Positions 1 through 8,771 of a stretch of 64,000 bases of DNA are shown piece after piece; within the stretch, counting starts at the first letter, position 1, and every line of letters starts with the position of its first letter. The stretch is from positions 2,713 to 66,712 of the forward strand of contig NZ_CM001775.1 of NCBI RefSeq assembly GCF_000332235.1, written 5' to 3'. The notes beneath the pieces were generated by a model. The model did no database searches, had not been told where the DNA came from, and saw only the letters and a program-made list of their open reading frames with translations. Origin of the DNA: Geminocystis herdmanii PCC 6308. Lineage in GTDB: Bacteria; Cyanobacteriota; Cyanobacteriia; Cyanobacteriales; Cyanobacteriaceae. The translations under genes were made by a program, and so were the position numbers.

Positions 1-333
1 ACATGATCTGCTAAAATCAGAACCCGTAAAGTAACCACCATAAAAGTTAGCATCCTGCAAATTAGCTAAACTAACGTTGGCATCTCTACCATAACTTCTT
101 GTCAAATTAGCTTTCATCAAATTAGCTTTCGATAAATTAGTTTCAATCAAAGTCGCTTGACTCAAATCAACTTCGATTAAATTCGTTTCTTTAAGGTTGA
201 AATGACTCAAATTTAAACCACTTAAATCCGCACCTCTTAAATCAGGTACAATATGAGGATTTTCTTGTCTCCAAGTATTCCACTCCGCAGCTGATAATGA
301 CGTAATATTTTCTAAGTGTGTTTGATTTGCCAT
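1..333 (-). CDS. Pentapeptide-repeat protein, 3' part outside window
   Basis: The frame starts at an ATG at 331-333 and stays open to the window edge, so the C-terminus is missing. After about 35 residues it becomes a run of five-residue repeats of the A(D/N)LXX type (for example GADLSGLNLS, KANLMKANLT), which fold as a right-handed beta-helix. The repeat fold is clear, but such proteins rarely have a known partner and nothing here assigns one. A second pentapeptide-repeat gene lies at 3745-4440. Upstream of the start is AT-rich DNA without a gene. Confidence 0.85.
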   Translation of the reverse strand, partial: MANQTHLENITSLSAAEWNTWRQENPHIVPDLRGADLSGLNLSHFNLKETNLIEVDLSQATLIETNLSKANLMKANLTRSYGRDANVSLANLQDANFYGGYFTGSDFSRSC

Positions 334-676
334 TTCTCTTTATTTTCATTAAAATCTTTTGTTGATATTTCCATTAGAACGAACAATTGTGAAGATTTTG
401 TGAAGATTTAATAAAAAAATGAAAAAAGTTATATAGGTAACAGAAATTAATTGTTCACTAGGAAACACAGAAGAAAAACGGATACGATTATAAGCCAATG
501 AAAAATTTTGCTTTTTTCCTTGACTTTTGATCATTAATTGGTAATAATAGAAAATATAAAGATCATAATGGGAATCTTTGTATCTATTTGCAAAAATTAA
601 AATATTCCCATTATAATAAATTTAACATTTTTGTCAAGTCATGTCAAGGGTTTTTCCGAAAAAAAAAATTTCATTT
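334..676. other. Intergenic, no supported gene
   Basis: AT-rich sequence between the start of the pentapeptide gene and the end of the ABC ATPase gene. A 61-codon open frame on the minus strand (349-534) has no recognisable domain and a composition like non-coding DNA, so it is not called. The segment probably holds the promoter of the pentapeptide gene. Confidence 0.5.
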
Positions 677-1573
677 TTAACCTTGGGTTTTTGTCAATTT
701 GAGGTAAATATATTCTAAGTTAATGGGTTTTTTGGTGATAGAAGTTAAATTTACCCCCTCAAAACCTTTGATTATTTCTGATAAATCTAATATTTCCGCT
801 GTTAAAAAGACTAATTCATCTTGATAATAAGAATAAGTAAAACCTTGTTTTTTTCCTTGTCTAATGGCTTTTTCTTCTTCTAGGGTTTTAATCACAATTA
901 ATTCTTTAGCAGGAATGATTTGTTTTAATTGGTTTAAAGTACCTTCTTGGATGATTTTACCTTCTTTCATGATACCAATTCGATCGCACAATTTTTCGGC
1001 TTCTTCGAGAAAATGAGTTGTTAATAAGATGGTAATTCCTTCTTGTTTTAACTTTAAGATTAATTGCCAAATTTCATACCTAGATTCTATATCCAATCCC
1101 GTAGTTGGCTCATCTAAAATTAATAATTTGGGGTTGTGTATTAAGGCAATGGCTATATTTAATCTTCTTTGCATTCCTCCGCTTAATGTCGATACGATCG
1201 AATCTTTTTTGTCTAATAAATTAACGGCTTTTAGTTTATCATAAATATTCGCTTTTAATTGAGTGCCTTTTAAGCCATAAATTTGCCCAAAAAATCTTAA
1301 ATTTTCTTCACAGGTAAGTTGAGAATAAAGTAAATTTTCTTGAGGTGCAACTCCTAATAAAGATTTAGATTTTTTACTTAATTTTTGCCCATTAATTAAA
1401 ATCTCTCCAGAATCATAATTTAACAATCCACAGATAATATTAATTGTGGTAGTTTTTCCTGCTCCATTTGCCCCCAATAAGCCATAAATTTCTCCATAAC
1501 TAATCTCTAAATTAAAGTTACTTAAAACCTCTTTTTTACTGTAAAACTTAGTCAAATTTTTAATACTTAACAT
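677..1573 (-). CDS. ABC transporter ATP-binding protein
   Basis: 298 residues forming one nucleotide-binding domain. Visible motifs are the Walker A loop GANGAGKTT (about residues 34-42), the signature LSGGMQRR (about 129-136) and Walker B LLILDEPTTGLD, followed by the H-loop TTHFLEEAE. The overall pattern is that of DrrA/CcmA-type exporters, which pair with a separate membrane permease. No permease is in this window, so the substrate is unknown. The gene starts 2 nt after the end of the flavoprotein gene (1576-2802), suggesting co-transcription with it and lipA. Confidence 0.9.
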   Translation of the reverse strand: MLSIKNLTKFYSKKEVLSNFNLEISYGEIYGLLGANGAGKTTTINIICGLLNYDSGEILINGQKLSKKSKSLLGVAPQENLLYSQLTCEENLRFFGQIYGLKGTQLKANIYDKLKAVNLLDKKDSIVSTLSGGMQRRLNIAIALIHNPKLLILDEPTTGLDIESRYEIWQLILKLKQEGITILLTTHFLEEAEKLCDRIGIMKEGKIIQEGTLNQLKQIIPAKELIVIKTLEEEKAIRQGKKQGFTYSYYQDELVFLTAEILDLSEIIKGFEGVNLTSITKKPINLEYIYLKLTKTQG

Positions 1574-1575
1574 AG

Positions 1576-2802
1576 TTAGCTAATTCCCTTTCCTGCTATA
1601 TATCCAGTTGTCCAAGCATTTTGAAAATTGAATCCTCCCGTGATACCATCAATATCTAAAACTTCTCCAGCAAAATATAAATTAGGACAAATTTTACTCA
1701 TCATCGTTTTAAAGTCCACCTCTTTTAATGTTACCCCACCACAAGTAACAAATTCATCTTTAAACATCCCTTTTCCTTGAATTAAATAATTTCCTTTTGT
1801 GAGTTCGATCGATAATTTATCCATTTCTTTTTTATTAATTTCAGCCCAAATTTTATCACTATTAGCTAAACTATAATTAACTAAACTTTGCCAGAGTCTT
1901 TTAGGTAAATTAAACTGATTATAATTAATAACTTTTTGTTTAGTAAGAGTAGTTTTTATTTGCTGTAATTCTTCTCTTATAGAGTCTAAATTGTAGGCAG
2001 GAAGCCAATTAATAATTAAAGGTAAATTATATTGATGATCATGTAAAATTCTCGCTCCCCAAGCTGACAATTTTAACACTGAAGGAGCGCTTATACCCCA
2101 ATGAGTAATTAATAATGCCCCTGATTGTTCGAGTTTTTTCTTTTGTTTAATATCTAGTTGTAGATGTACATTTTGGACACTAACACCTGCCAAATCTTTA
2201 ATTCTTATATCATTAATTTTAAAAGTAAATAAAGAAGGTACAGGAGGTTGAATAGAATGCCCTAATTTCTTCGCCCATTCATATCCTAAAGGGTTGCTTC
2301 CTGTGGCAATTAAAAGATTTTTTGTGGTTAATATTTCTCCTGATTTAAGTATCACATTAAAGCCTAATTCTGATTTTTGAATATCTTTTACGGGAGTTTT
2401 AGTTAATATTTTGATACCTAATTGTTGAGCATTTTTGACTAAACAATCGATAATAGTTTGAGAGTCATCGGTAACGGGAAAAATTCTCCCATCATCTTCG
2501 GTTTTTAATTTAACTCCTCTACTTTCAAACCAATTAATCGTATCTTGAGGTTGAAAACGAGAAAAAGCACCTCTTAATTCTTTTCCACCACGAGGATAAT
2601 TCTGAATTAAGTCACTGGGATTAAAGCAATGATGGGTAACGTTACATCTACCTCCTCCAGAAATTTTGACTTTTCCTAACACTTTTGGTGTGGCTTCTAG
2701 GATGGTAATTTTAAAATTTTTATGGTGTTGGGCGGTATTTATCGCCCCAAAGAAACCAGCAGCGCCACCGCCGATAATGATAACATCTGAGTAATTAATC
2801 AT
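1576..2802 (-). CDS. HI0933/BaiN-family FAD-dependent oxidoreductase
   Basis: 408 residues. The N-terminus has the dinucleotide-binding fingerprint DVIIIGGGAAGFFGAI, then the family motif GGGRCNVT (about residues 49-56), and the C-terminus ends with FAGEVLDIDGITGGFNFQ, typical of the HI0933 (YhiN/BaiN) flavoprotein family. The length is normal for the family. The physiological substrate is unsettled. The gene lies 13 nt after lipA and 2 nt before the ABC ATPase on the same strand, so the three are probably one transcript, although no functional link is obvious. Confidence 0.9.
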   Translation of the reverse strand: MINYSDVIIIGGGAAGFFGAINTAQHHKNFKITILEATPKVLGKVKISGGGRCNVTHHCFNPSDLIQNYPRGGKELRGAFSRFQPQDTINWFESRGVKLKTEDDGRIFPVTDDSQTIIDCLVKNAQQLGIKILTKTPVKDIQKSELGFNVILKSGEILTTKNLLIATGSNPLGYEWAKKLGHSIQPPVPSLFTFKINDIRIKDLAGVSVQNVHLQLDIKQKKKLEQSGALLITHWGISAPSVLKLSAWGARILHDHQYNLPLIINWLPAYNLDSIREELQQIKTTLTKQKVINYNQFNLPKRLWQSLVNYSLANSDKIWAEINKKEMDKLSIELTKGNYLIQGKGMFKDEFVTCGGVTLKEVDFKTMMSKICPNLYFAGEVLDIDGITGGFNFQNAWTTGYIAGKGIS

Positions 2803-2815
2803 GAAAATTTTATCA

Positions 2816-3700
2816 CTATTTCCCTTTTTCCATTAATTTCCTGACTTCTTCGGCATGGTAAGAACTACGAGTGAGAGGTGATGAAACTACTTGTACAAAT
2901 CCTAAATTTTCTCCGTATTCACGCCACGAATCAAATTGGGCAGGAGTGATAAATTCTTTCACGGCTAAATGATTGGGGGAAGGTTGTAGGTATTGTCCGA
3001 TCGTCATAATATTACAGTCAACGGCGCGTAAGTCTTTCATTACTTGTTTTACTTCTGTGTCAGTTTCTCCTAAACCTACCATAATCCCTGATTTTGTATA
3101 GATTTTAGGGGATAATTCTCTAGTTTTTTGGAGCAACATTAGAGATCGATCGTACTCTCCTTGGGGGCGCACTTTTCGATATAATCTTTTTACGGTTTCC
3201 GTATTGTGGTTTAAAACCTCTGGTTGAGCTTGTATAATAACCCCTAAGGCTTCCCAGTTTCCGCATAAATCGGGAATTAAGACTTCGATCGAAGTATGAG
3301 AAGAAATCTTACGAATTTCTTGAATACAAGCCACAAATTGACTCGCACCACCGTCAGGTAAATCATCTCGATTGACAGAAGTGATCACAACATGATTTAA
3401 TTTGAGTCTGTTTACTGCTTCGGCTAATCGTAATGGCTCTGTATCATCAAGTCCTCTTGGTGTTTTATCAAAATCGATGTCACAATAAGGACAAGCACGA
3501 GTACAAGCTGGACCCATAATTAAAAATGTAGCAGTACCAGCGTTAAAACATTCCCCAATATTAGGACAAGAAGCCTCCTCGCACACGGTATTTAAGTTTA
3601 AATCTCTTAAAATATCTTTCACACTTCCCACTCTTTGAATTTGGGGTGCTTTTACCCTTAGCCAATTTGGTTTTACTGTCACTGTATTTAATGTTGTCAT
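2816..3700 (-). CDS. lipA: Lipoyl synthase
   Basis: 294 residues, a radical SAM enzyme that inserts two sulfurs into protein-bound octanoyl groups to make lipoate. Both iron-sulfur motifs are present: the N-terminal auxiliary-cluster cysteines in [12 protein letters not shown] (about residues 41-52) and the radical-SAM CxxxCxxC in [12 protein letters not shown]. The RSSYHAEE sequence near the C-terminus supplies the serine ligand of the auxiliary cluster. It is the first gene of a minus-strand cluster with the flavoprotein and ABC ATPase genes. Confidence 0.97.
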   Translation of the reverse strand: MTTLNTVTVKPNWLRVKAPQIQRVGSVKDILRDLNLNTVCEEASCPNIGECFNAGTATFLIMGPACTRACPYCDIDFDKTPRGLDDTEPLRLAEAVNRLKLNHVVITSVNRDDLPDGGASQFVACIQEIRKISSHTSIEVLIPDLCGNWEALGVIIQAQPEVLNHNTETVKRLYRKVRPQGEYDRSLMLLQKTRELSPKIYTKSGIMVGLGETDTEVKQVMKDLRAVDCNIMTIGQYLQPSPNHLAVKEFITPAQFDSWREYGENLGFVQVVSSPLTRSSYHAEEVRKLMEKGK

Positions 3701-3744
3701 CGTCTTTTTGAAATAATTATGTTGAAAATGAGGAAGCCTAAAAG

Positions 3745-4440
3745 TTACTCGAAGATAGCATCGAGAAAATTGACATCTTTTAAGATTGTGCCTGTTAAGT
3801 CTGCACCTCTTAAGTCTGCTTTAACTAATATAGCACCTGTTAAATCTGCATAACTTAAATCTGCACCCCTTAAGTCTGCTTCTGTCAAATCTGTGGGGAG
3901 GTTATCATATTTGCTCGTAGTGTTTAGGTGCGATCGACATAATTTAGCTTCCTGTAGATTAGCTTGATAGAACAATACTTGGGATAAATTACTATAACTT
4001 AAATTCGCTTTACGAAAATTTGTATGGGAAAGATTGGTGCGGTGATCACAATTAGGACGAAAATCCCCGTCTATGATGATACTATGAGATAATTGAGCGT
4101 GACTTAGATTCGCACCACAAAACATCGCTTTAATTAAGTTAGCATTTTCCAGATTTGTCTCTAGCAATTTTGCACTACTCAAATCTGCATCTCTTAAAAC
4201 GACTTGAGATAAATTTGCAAAACTAAAATCTGTACCCCAAAGGATAGCTTCACTTAAATCAGTTTCATTAAAATTACAAAAAGTAAAATCTGTCCGTCCT
4301 AATCTGGCTTGACGCAAATCGCTTTGAGAAAAATCAGCTTGGGATAAATTTTGTTTAATAATTTCTCCTTCAATGAGTTTAATATGACTAAAATTTCTTT
4401 CTCCTTGACTATATGCTTTTAAAATCTGTTCTACTTCCAT
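3745..4440 (-). CDS. Pentapeptide-repeat protein
   Basis: 231 residues, almost entirely A(D/N)LXX repeats starting around residue 30, with a short interruption near residues 128-136 (a PNCDHRTN stretch) where the helix regularity breaks. There is no signal peptide and no other domain. The fold is a right-handed quadrilateral beta-helix. A specific role cannot be read from the sequence; some cyanobacterial members are lumenal or cytosolic scaffolds. It lies upstream of lipA on the same strand, 44 nt away. Confidence 0.88.
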   Translation of the reverse strand: MEVEQILKAYSQGERNFSHIKLIEGEIIKQNLSQADFSQSDLRQARLGRTDFTFCNFNETDLSEAILWGTDFSFANLSQVVLRDADLSSAKLLETNLENANLIKAMFCGANLSHAQLSHSIIIDGDFRPNCDHRTNLSHTNFRKANLSYSNLSQVLFYQANLQEAKLCRSHLNTTSKYDNLPTDLTEADLRGADLSYADLTGAILVKADLRGADLTGTILKDVNFLDAIFE

Positions 4441-4677
4441 ATTAATTTTTTGAATGATCTGTAGATTATGCTATCAATTGTATCTTGTTGGGCGTAAAAT
4501 TTCCCTTAAAATTTTTTTGAAAATAGCATAGTATGATAAAACTTTAATGAAAATATAGACAAATATAGACAAATAATGTCAAGTATTAGCTGAAAATCTG
4601 ATAAAAAAAGAGAATTGTTCTTAATTTCCTTCATTTTATAGTAACATTAAATTATCATTACTCCCCTTGATTGGATT

Positions 4678-5928
4678 ATGCAGTTAGTCGAAAGACATAT
4701 TATTACAAAAATTCACTCTTTTTGGTCATCACTAGATCAAGTGTGTTTTGCTTCTAAAAATCTGTACAATAAAGCTAACTATAATATCCGACAAAGCCTG
4801 ATTTTTTGTGGAGAATTTTCGAGCTATAATCTCCTTGATAAAGTCTTAAAATCAACTCCTGAATATCGAGCATTACCAGCTAAAGTCGCTCAACAAACCC
4901 TGAGAAACTTAGAACAAAATTGGAGTTCTTTTTTTGCAGGTATAAAAGAGTATAAATCACATCCAGAAAAGTTTTTAGGAAAACCTAAATTACCTAAATA
5001 TAAAGACAAAAATGGACGACATTTAGTGATTTATACCGCTCAAGCTGTAAGTAAAAAGAGTTTAAAACAAGGATTAATTAAATTATCGGGTTTAGACTTT
5101 TATTTTCCTACTAAAATTCGGGGAGAAAAGTTACATCAAGTGAGAGTAATTCCCAAAAATAACTACTATATCATAGAGGTAATTTATGAAAAAGAGGAGG
5201 TAAAACCAAAAGATAAAACAGAAAAAATAGCTGCTATAGATTTAGGCATAAACAATTTAATAGCGTTAACATCAAATCAGCAAGGATTCACCCCAATTCT
5301 GATTAACGGGCGGATATTAAAGAGCATAAATCAATTTTATAATCTCAAAAAAGCTAAATTACAAAAACAACTGCCATTGGGACAATATTGGTCAAATCGT
5401 CTAAGTTTGTTAACAAGAAAAAGAGAGGAAAAAATAAATGATTACTTTCATAAAGTAAGTAGTTATTTAGTAAATCTGTTATTAGAGTCAGAAATAGATA
5501 CTTTAGTAATAGGAAAAAATAAAAACTGGAAACAAAAAGTGGAATTGGGAAAAAGAAATAATCAAAATTTTACGAGTATTCCCCATAATAAATTGATAGA
5601 AAAAATAAAATATAAATGTCAATTAGTGGGAATAACAGTAATAGAAAGAGAGGAATCCTATACAAGTGTAGCCAGTTTTTTAGACTTAGATGAAATGCCG
5701 ACTTATGGGGTTGTAAGAGAGGAAGAAAAAGTAAAATTTAGTGGCAGAAGAATAAAAAGAGGTTTATATCGTAGTGGCAGTGGAAAACTGATCAATGCTG
5801 ATGTAAATGCAAGTTATAACATATTGAGAAAAGCATTCCCTAAAGCATTTGTGGAAGGGATAGAGAGGTGCGTAGTTCACCCCCGGTTGGTAACATCAAC
5901 GAAACAAAAGATGAAGGGGAGTACCTGA
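4678..5928 (+). CDS. tnpB: Stand-alone TnpB, IS1341-type RNA-guided nuclease
   Basis: 416 residues matching the OrfB/TnpB family of IS200/IS605-type elements; no tnpA is nearby. RuvC-I is AIDLGINNLIAL (catalytic Asp) and RuvC-III is NADVNASYNIL (catalytic Asp). At the usual RuvC-II position the protein reads LVIGKNKNWKQ, with no glutamate, and the CxxC...CxxC zinc finger between RuvC-II and RuvC-III is absent. An acidic EREESYTS segment downstream could supply the missing acid. This matches a subgroup of TnpB proteins with a rearranged active site. The reading frame is intact, so it may be active. Confidence 0.88.
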   Translation: MQLVERHIITKIHSFWSSLDQVCFASKNLYNKANYNIRQSLIFCGEFSSYNLLDKVLKSTPEYRALPAKVAQQTLRNLEQNWSSFFAGIKEYKSHPEKFLGKPKLPKYKDKNGRHLVIYTAQAVSKKSLKQGLIKLSGLDFYFPTKIRGEKLHQVRVIPKNNYYIIEVIYEKEEVKPKDKTEKIAAIDLGINNLIALTSNQQGFTPILINGRILKSINQFYNLKKAKLQKQLPLGQYWSNRLSLLTRKREEKINDYFHKVSSYLVNLLLESEIDTLVIGKNKNWKQKVELGKRNNQNFTSIPHNKLIEKIKYKCQLVGITVIEREESYTSVASFLDLDEMPTYGVVREEEKVKFSGRRIKRGLYRSGSGKLINADVNASYNILRKAFPKAFVEGIERCVVHPRLVTSTKQKMKGST

Positions 5929-5960
5929 AATGGACTCCAAGTCAATGTGATATTTGACTA
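5865..5960 (+). ncRNA. Possible omega RNA at the tnpB 3' end
   Basis: TnpB systems make their guide scaffold from the 3' end of tnpB and the element's right end. Here the stretch around GTGCGTAGTTCACCCCCGG resembles the structured right ends of IS1341-type elements, and lies inside the last codons and just after the stop. The exact ends and the guide cannot be fixed by eye. Confidence 0.3.
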
Positions 5961-5989
5961 TATTTTTTGGAACTATAACAATTGTTAAT

Positions 5990-6343
5990 CTATTTAATAT
6001 CTAAATTCTCAGTTTTTGTAATAATCTTAATACATTCTTGTAGGGAAAACAAATCAATTTTGATAGTATTCCATAAAATATCATCATCAATGGAAAAGTA
6101 AGCATGAACAATAATATTTCTTAGTCCAATAATACTTCGCCAATCAATATGGGGATATTTAATCCTAATGGTGTCAGGAATATTTTTAGTCGCTTCCCCT
6201 ATAATTTGAAGGTTGCGAATGACGGCATCATAAATTAATTCATTCCCTAAAAATTCTATTTGACTAATATTTTTGATATATTTATTGATTTTATCGATAC
6301 AATTATCAATATCCTCAAGGTATAGTTTAAGGGTTCTCGACAT
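5990..6343 (-). CDS. hepT: HepT-type RNase toxin (HEPN, DUF86)
   Basis: 117 residues. It contains the HEPN catalytic motif RX4HXY as RNIIVHAY (about residues 75-82), the active site of HepT mRNA/tRNA-cleaving toxins. The gene overlaps the 3' end of the upstream mntA-like gene by 17 nt, the normal arrangement of the HepT/MntA type VII toxin-antitoxin pair. In characterised pairs MntA adds AMP to the tyrosine of this motif and silences the toxin; both the tyrosine and a nucleotidyltransferase are present here. Confidence 0.88.
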   Translation of the reverse strand: MSRTLKLYLEDIDNCIDKINKYIKNISQIEFLGNELIYDAVIRNLQIIGEATKNIPDTIRIKYPHIDWRSIIGLRNIIVHAYFSIDDDILWNTIKIDLFSLQECIKIITKTENLDIK

Positions 6344-6680
6344 AGACTGCTTCTGCTAAAATTGATTCTTTAATTATAGGTTTTATGGATTTAATGGTTA
6401 CTAAATCCACAGGTTTATTAAATAATTCTTCTAAATAAAATTTTAAGTTCATATACATACTCAGAGTAGGAGATTTATCAAAGTCCACTAAAAAATCTAA
6501 ATCGCTGTTTTCTGTGGCTTGATTTCTAGCAGTTGAACCGAATAAAGCAAAAGTTTTTATCTGATATTTTTCAAACAAATTCTTTTGTATTTTGATCACT
6601 TCTAATACTTTCTCTTTATCTAGTATTTGATTTTGATTTTTTATAGTATTTTTCATAGTTAATCTATTTTTGTTTCTCAA
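6327..6680 (-). CDS. mntA: MntA-type nucleotidyltransferase antitoxin
   Basis: 117 residues from the first ATG; an internal ATG at residue 9 (6656) is an equally plausible start. The minimal nucleotidyltransferase signature is clear: FGSTARNQATENSDLDFLVD, giving the GSxxR and DxD metal-binding residues. It is expected to AMPylate and inactivate the overlapping HepT toxin. The gene precedes hepT in the operon, as usual for this pair. Confidence 0.86.
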   Translation of the reverse strand: MRNKNRLTMKNTIKNQNQILDKEKVLEVIKIQKNLFEKYQIKTFALFGSTARNQATENSDLDFLVDFDKSPTLSMYMNLKFYLEELFNKPVDLVTIKSIKPIIKESILAEAVYVENP

Positions 6681-6732
6681 GTTTTAAAATTTTTACTTAT
6701 TTTGTTTATAATAGACATCGACTATATTTTAG

Positions 6733-6757
6733 GTAGAGACGTAAAATTTTACGTTTC
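6733..6757. repeat. Dispersed palindromic hairpin element
   Basis: The core ACGTAAAATTTTACGT is a perfect 16-bp palindrome, embedded in GTAGAGACG...CGTTTC. It belongs to the same sequence design as a hairpin at 54038-54066 and, more loosely, the units of the tandem arrays near 36.7 and 39.1 kb. It lies between mntA and the SRPBCC gene. Confidence 0.6.
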
Positions 6758-6846
6758 AAGCATCGATAATAAGAACATCAAATATCTAACTCCTGATCTT
6801 CGGTTATTATTGATAGAGAGATATATTTTGGGTACTATTTATCATA

Positions 6847-7293
6847 ATGAGTAATTGGTTAGAACATAGTGTACAAGTTGAAGTTGATGTCCCGATCGAG
6901 CTAGTATGGAGTTTATGGTCAGATTTAGAACAAATGCCTCGTTGGATGAAATGGATTGAATCTGTTTCCATTTTACCCGATGATCCTGATTTGTCTCGTT
7001 GGAAATTAGCTAGTGGTGGTTTTGAGTTTAGTTGGTTATCTCGTATTGTGAAGCTGGAAACCAATCAAATTATCCAATGGGAATCCGTGGATGGTTTACC
7101 GAATCGGGGGGCGGTACGTTTTTACGATCGACATAATAGTAGTATTGTTCGGTTAACTATTGCCTATCGCATACCCGGAATACTCGGAGCATTAATGGAT
7201 AATCTCTTTTTAGGACAAATCGTAGAGTCCACCATTCAAGCTGATTTAAATAGATTTAAAGATTACGCACTAAAAGTACAAAATAAATCGTAA
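6847..7293 (+). CDS. SRPBCC-fold protein (polyketide cyclase/START-like)
   Basis: 148 residues with the START-like pattern: an N-terminal strand (HSVQVEVDVPIELVWSLWSD), a WMKWIESV helix and repeated hydrophobic strands, ending in a long C-terminal helix. Cyanobacteria have several such small proteins that bind hydrophobic ligands; the ligand is not evident here. The start ATG at 6847 follows a 160-nt promoter region. It is followed by a small membrane protein gene on the same strand. Confidence 0.75.
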   Translation: MSNWLEHSVQVEVDVPIELVWSLWSDLEQMPRWMKWIESVSILPDDPDLSRWKLASGGFEFSWLSRIVKLETNQIIQWESVDGLPNRGAVRFYDRHNSSIVRLTIAYRIPGILGALMDNLFLGQIVESTIQADLNRFKDYALKVQNKS

Positions 7294-7345
7294 ATTTTTG
7301 TTAAATTAAGAATACGAAAAAATATCTATATTAAGGACTAAAAAA

Positions 7346-7618
7346 ATGAACGTTAATATTAAATTTTTAAATGGTTTTGGGGGATTGTTAAAGAATATTA
7401 GTATCAAGTTAGTTCAATTCTTCCCCGTTTATATGATCGTTTTTGTCGCTTATGGTGATAAGTTTTTGCCCTCTCCTTTAAGTGATTTTAGTGCTAACAC
7501 AAGAAACACGATTAATGGTACTCTGATGGGAGCATTTAACGAAGATATGTTGCAAAATGATAAGTATAACAATAAAAAAAGTGACAAAGTTCTGGAAGAA
7601 TTAGAAAAACAAAAATAA
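7346..7618 (+). CDS. Small hypothetical membrane protein
   Basis: 90 residues. A hydrophobic segment (VQFFPVYMIVFVAYG, about residues 24-38) could be one membrane helix; the rest is polar and ends in a lysine/glutamate-rich tail. An AAGGA ribosome-binding site lies about 10 nt before the ATG and the spacing to the upstream gene is short, so it may be co-transcribed with the SRPBCC gene. No family is recognised. It is kept because of the start signals and protein-like composition. Confidence 0.6.
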   Translation: MNVNIKFLNGFGGLLKNISIKLVQFFPVYMIVFVAYGDKFLPSPLSDFSANTRNTINGTLMGAFNEDMLQNDKYNNKKSDKVLEELEKQK

Positions 7619-7715
7619 TTATTGAAATTTGACAATTTAGCTACCTCTGATGACGAAGATAGTAGGTTTTTTGTCAAGATTTAACTTTGATTTATACTGT
7701 ACTTATTAGATTTTA

Positions 7716-8597
7716 ATGTTATCTCAAATTATCCTCGATCGATCGCAAAAACTCACAGAATCAACATCGATTAATCTTTTTCAACAAATACAATTTACCC
7801 CTGTAGAAGTGGCTTTTTCTCCCTTACCTATTAATACAAGTTATGCCGTAACAGGAAAAGAAAAACCACCCATACTTTTATTACACGGTTTTGATAGCTC
7901 TTTGCTAGAATTTCGCCGTTTAATGCCATTTTTGAGCCATAATCATCAAGTTTGGGCTTTAGACTTACTCGGATTCGGTTTTACTAATCGTCAGAGTTCG
8001 ATCGACTATTCCCCTGATACTATTAAACAGCATCTCTATCAATTTTGGCTCAAGATGATTCAAAAACCAGTGATTCTTATAGGTGCATCTATGGGAGGAG
8101 CTTCAGCCATAGATTTTTGTCTATCTTACCCTCAAGCTGTAGAAAAATTAGTGTTACTCGATAGCGGAGGATTACTTAAACAACCCATCATCGGCAAATT
8201 CTTATTTCCCCCTTTAGGATTTTTAGCCACAGAATTTTTACGCAATTTAAAAGTTAGACAGAGTATTAGTGAGACGGCATATTTCGATCGAACTTTTGCC
8301 CACGAAGATGCCTTAACTTGTGCAGGATTACACCTAGAATGTCAGTATTGGAATCAAGCCTTAATTAGTTTTACGAAAAGTGGCGGTTATGGCTCATTTG
8401 CCTCTGAATTACCTAAGATTCCACAACCTTGTTTAACCATTTGGGGTGAAAATGACAAGATTTTAGGCACAAAATCAGCCACTGAATTTCAAGAATTAAT
8501 CCCTGAGAATAAACTAATTTGGATTAAAAATTGTGGTCATGTACCGCACTTGGAACAAGCGGAAATAACAGCTAATCATATTCTGAATTTTACTTAA
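7716..8597 (+). CDS. Alpha/beta-fold hydrolase
   Basis: 293 residues. The oxyanion-hole motif is LLLHGFDSS (about residues 54-62), the nucleophile elbow is GASMGG (Ser near residue 125), an acid follows in ENDKILG, and the catalytic His is in NCGHVPHLEQ near the C-terminus. This is the complete triad of the abhydrolase_1 group, which includes esterases, haloperoxidase-like proteins and pheophytinase-like enzymes. The substrate cannot be assigned. Confidence 0.88.
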   Translation: MLSQIILDRSQKLTESTSINLFQQIQFTPVEVAFSPLPINTSYAVTGKEKPPILLLHGFDSSLLEFRRLMPFLSHNHQVWALDLLGFGFTNRQSSIDYSPDTIKQHLYQFWLKMIQKPVILIGASMGGASAIDFCLSYPQAVEKLVLLDSGGLLKQPIIGKFLFPPLGFLATEFLRNLKVRQSISETAYFDRTFAHEDALTCAGLHLECQYWNQALISFTKSGGYGSFASELPKIPQPCLTIWGENDKILGTKSATEFQELIPENKLIWIKNCGHVPHLEQAEITANHILNFT

Positions 8598-8771
8598 TTT
8601 ATCTCAGTTGACTATCAAATTTTCAATAAAGAAAATTTATATCAGGTTCGGTTAAATAATTATAGTAAAATTGTCACGCAAAGACGCAAAGAGACAAGGA
8701 CGCAAAATTCTATGAAATGTAGGGTTAAACATTGTTCAACCCTTACCTAACAAAAAACTACAAACCAAACC

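Noticed and set aside
349-534. 61-codon open frame on the minus strand
   Set aside because: No ribosome-binding site, no domain, and composition like AT-rich intergenic DNA.
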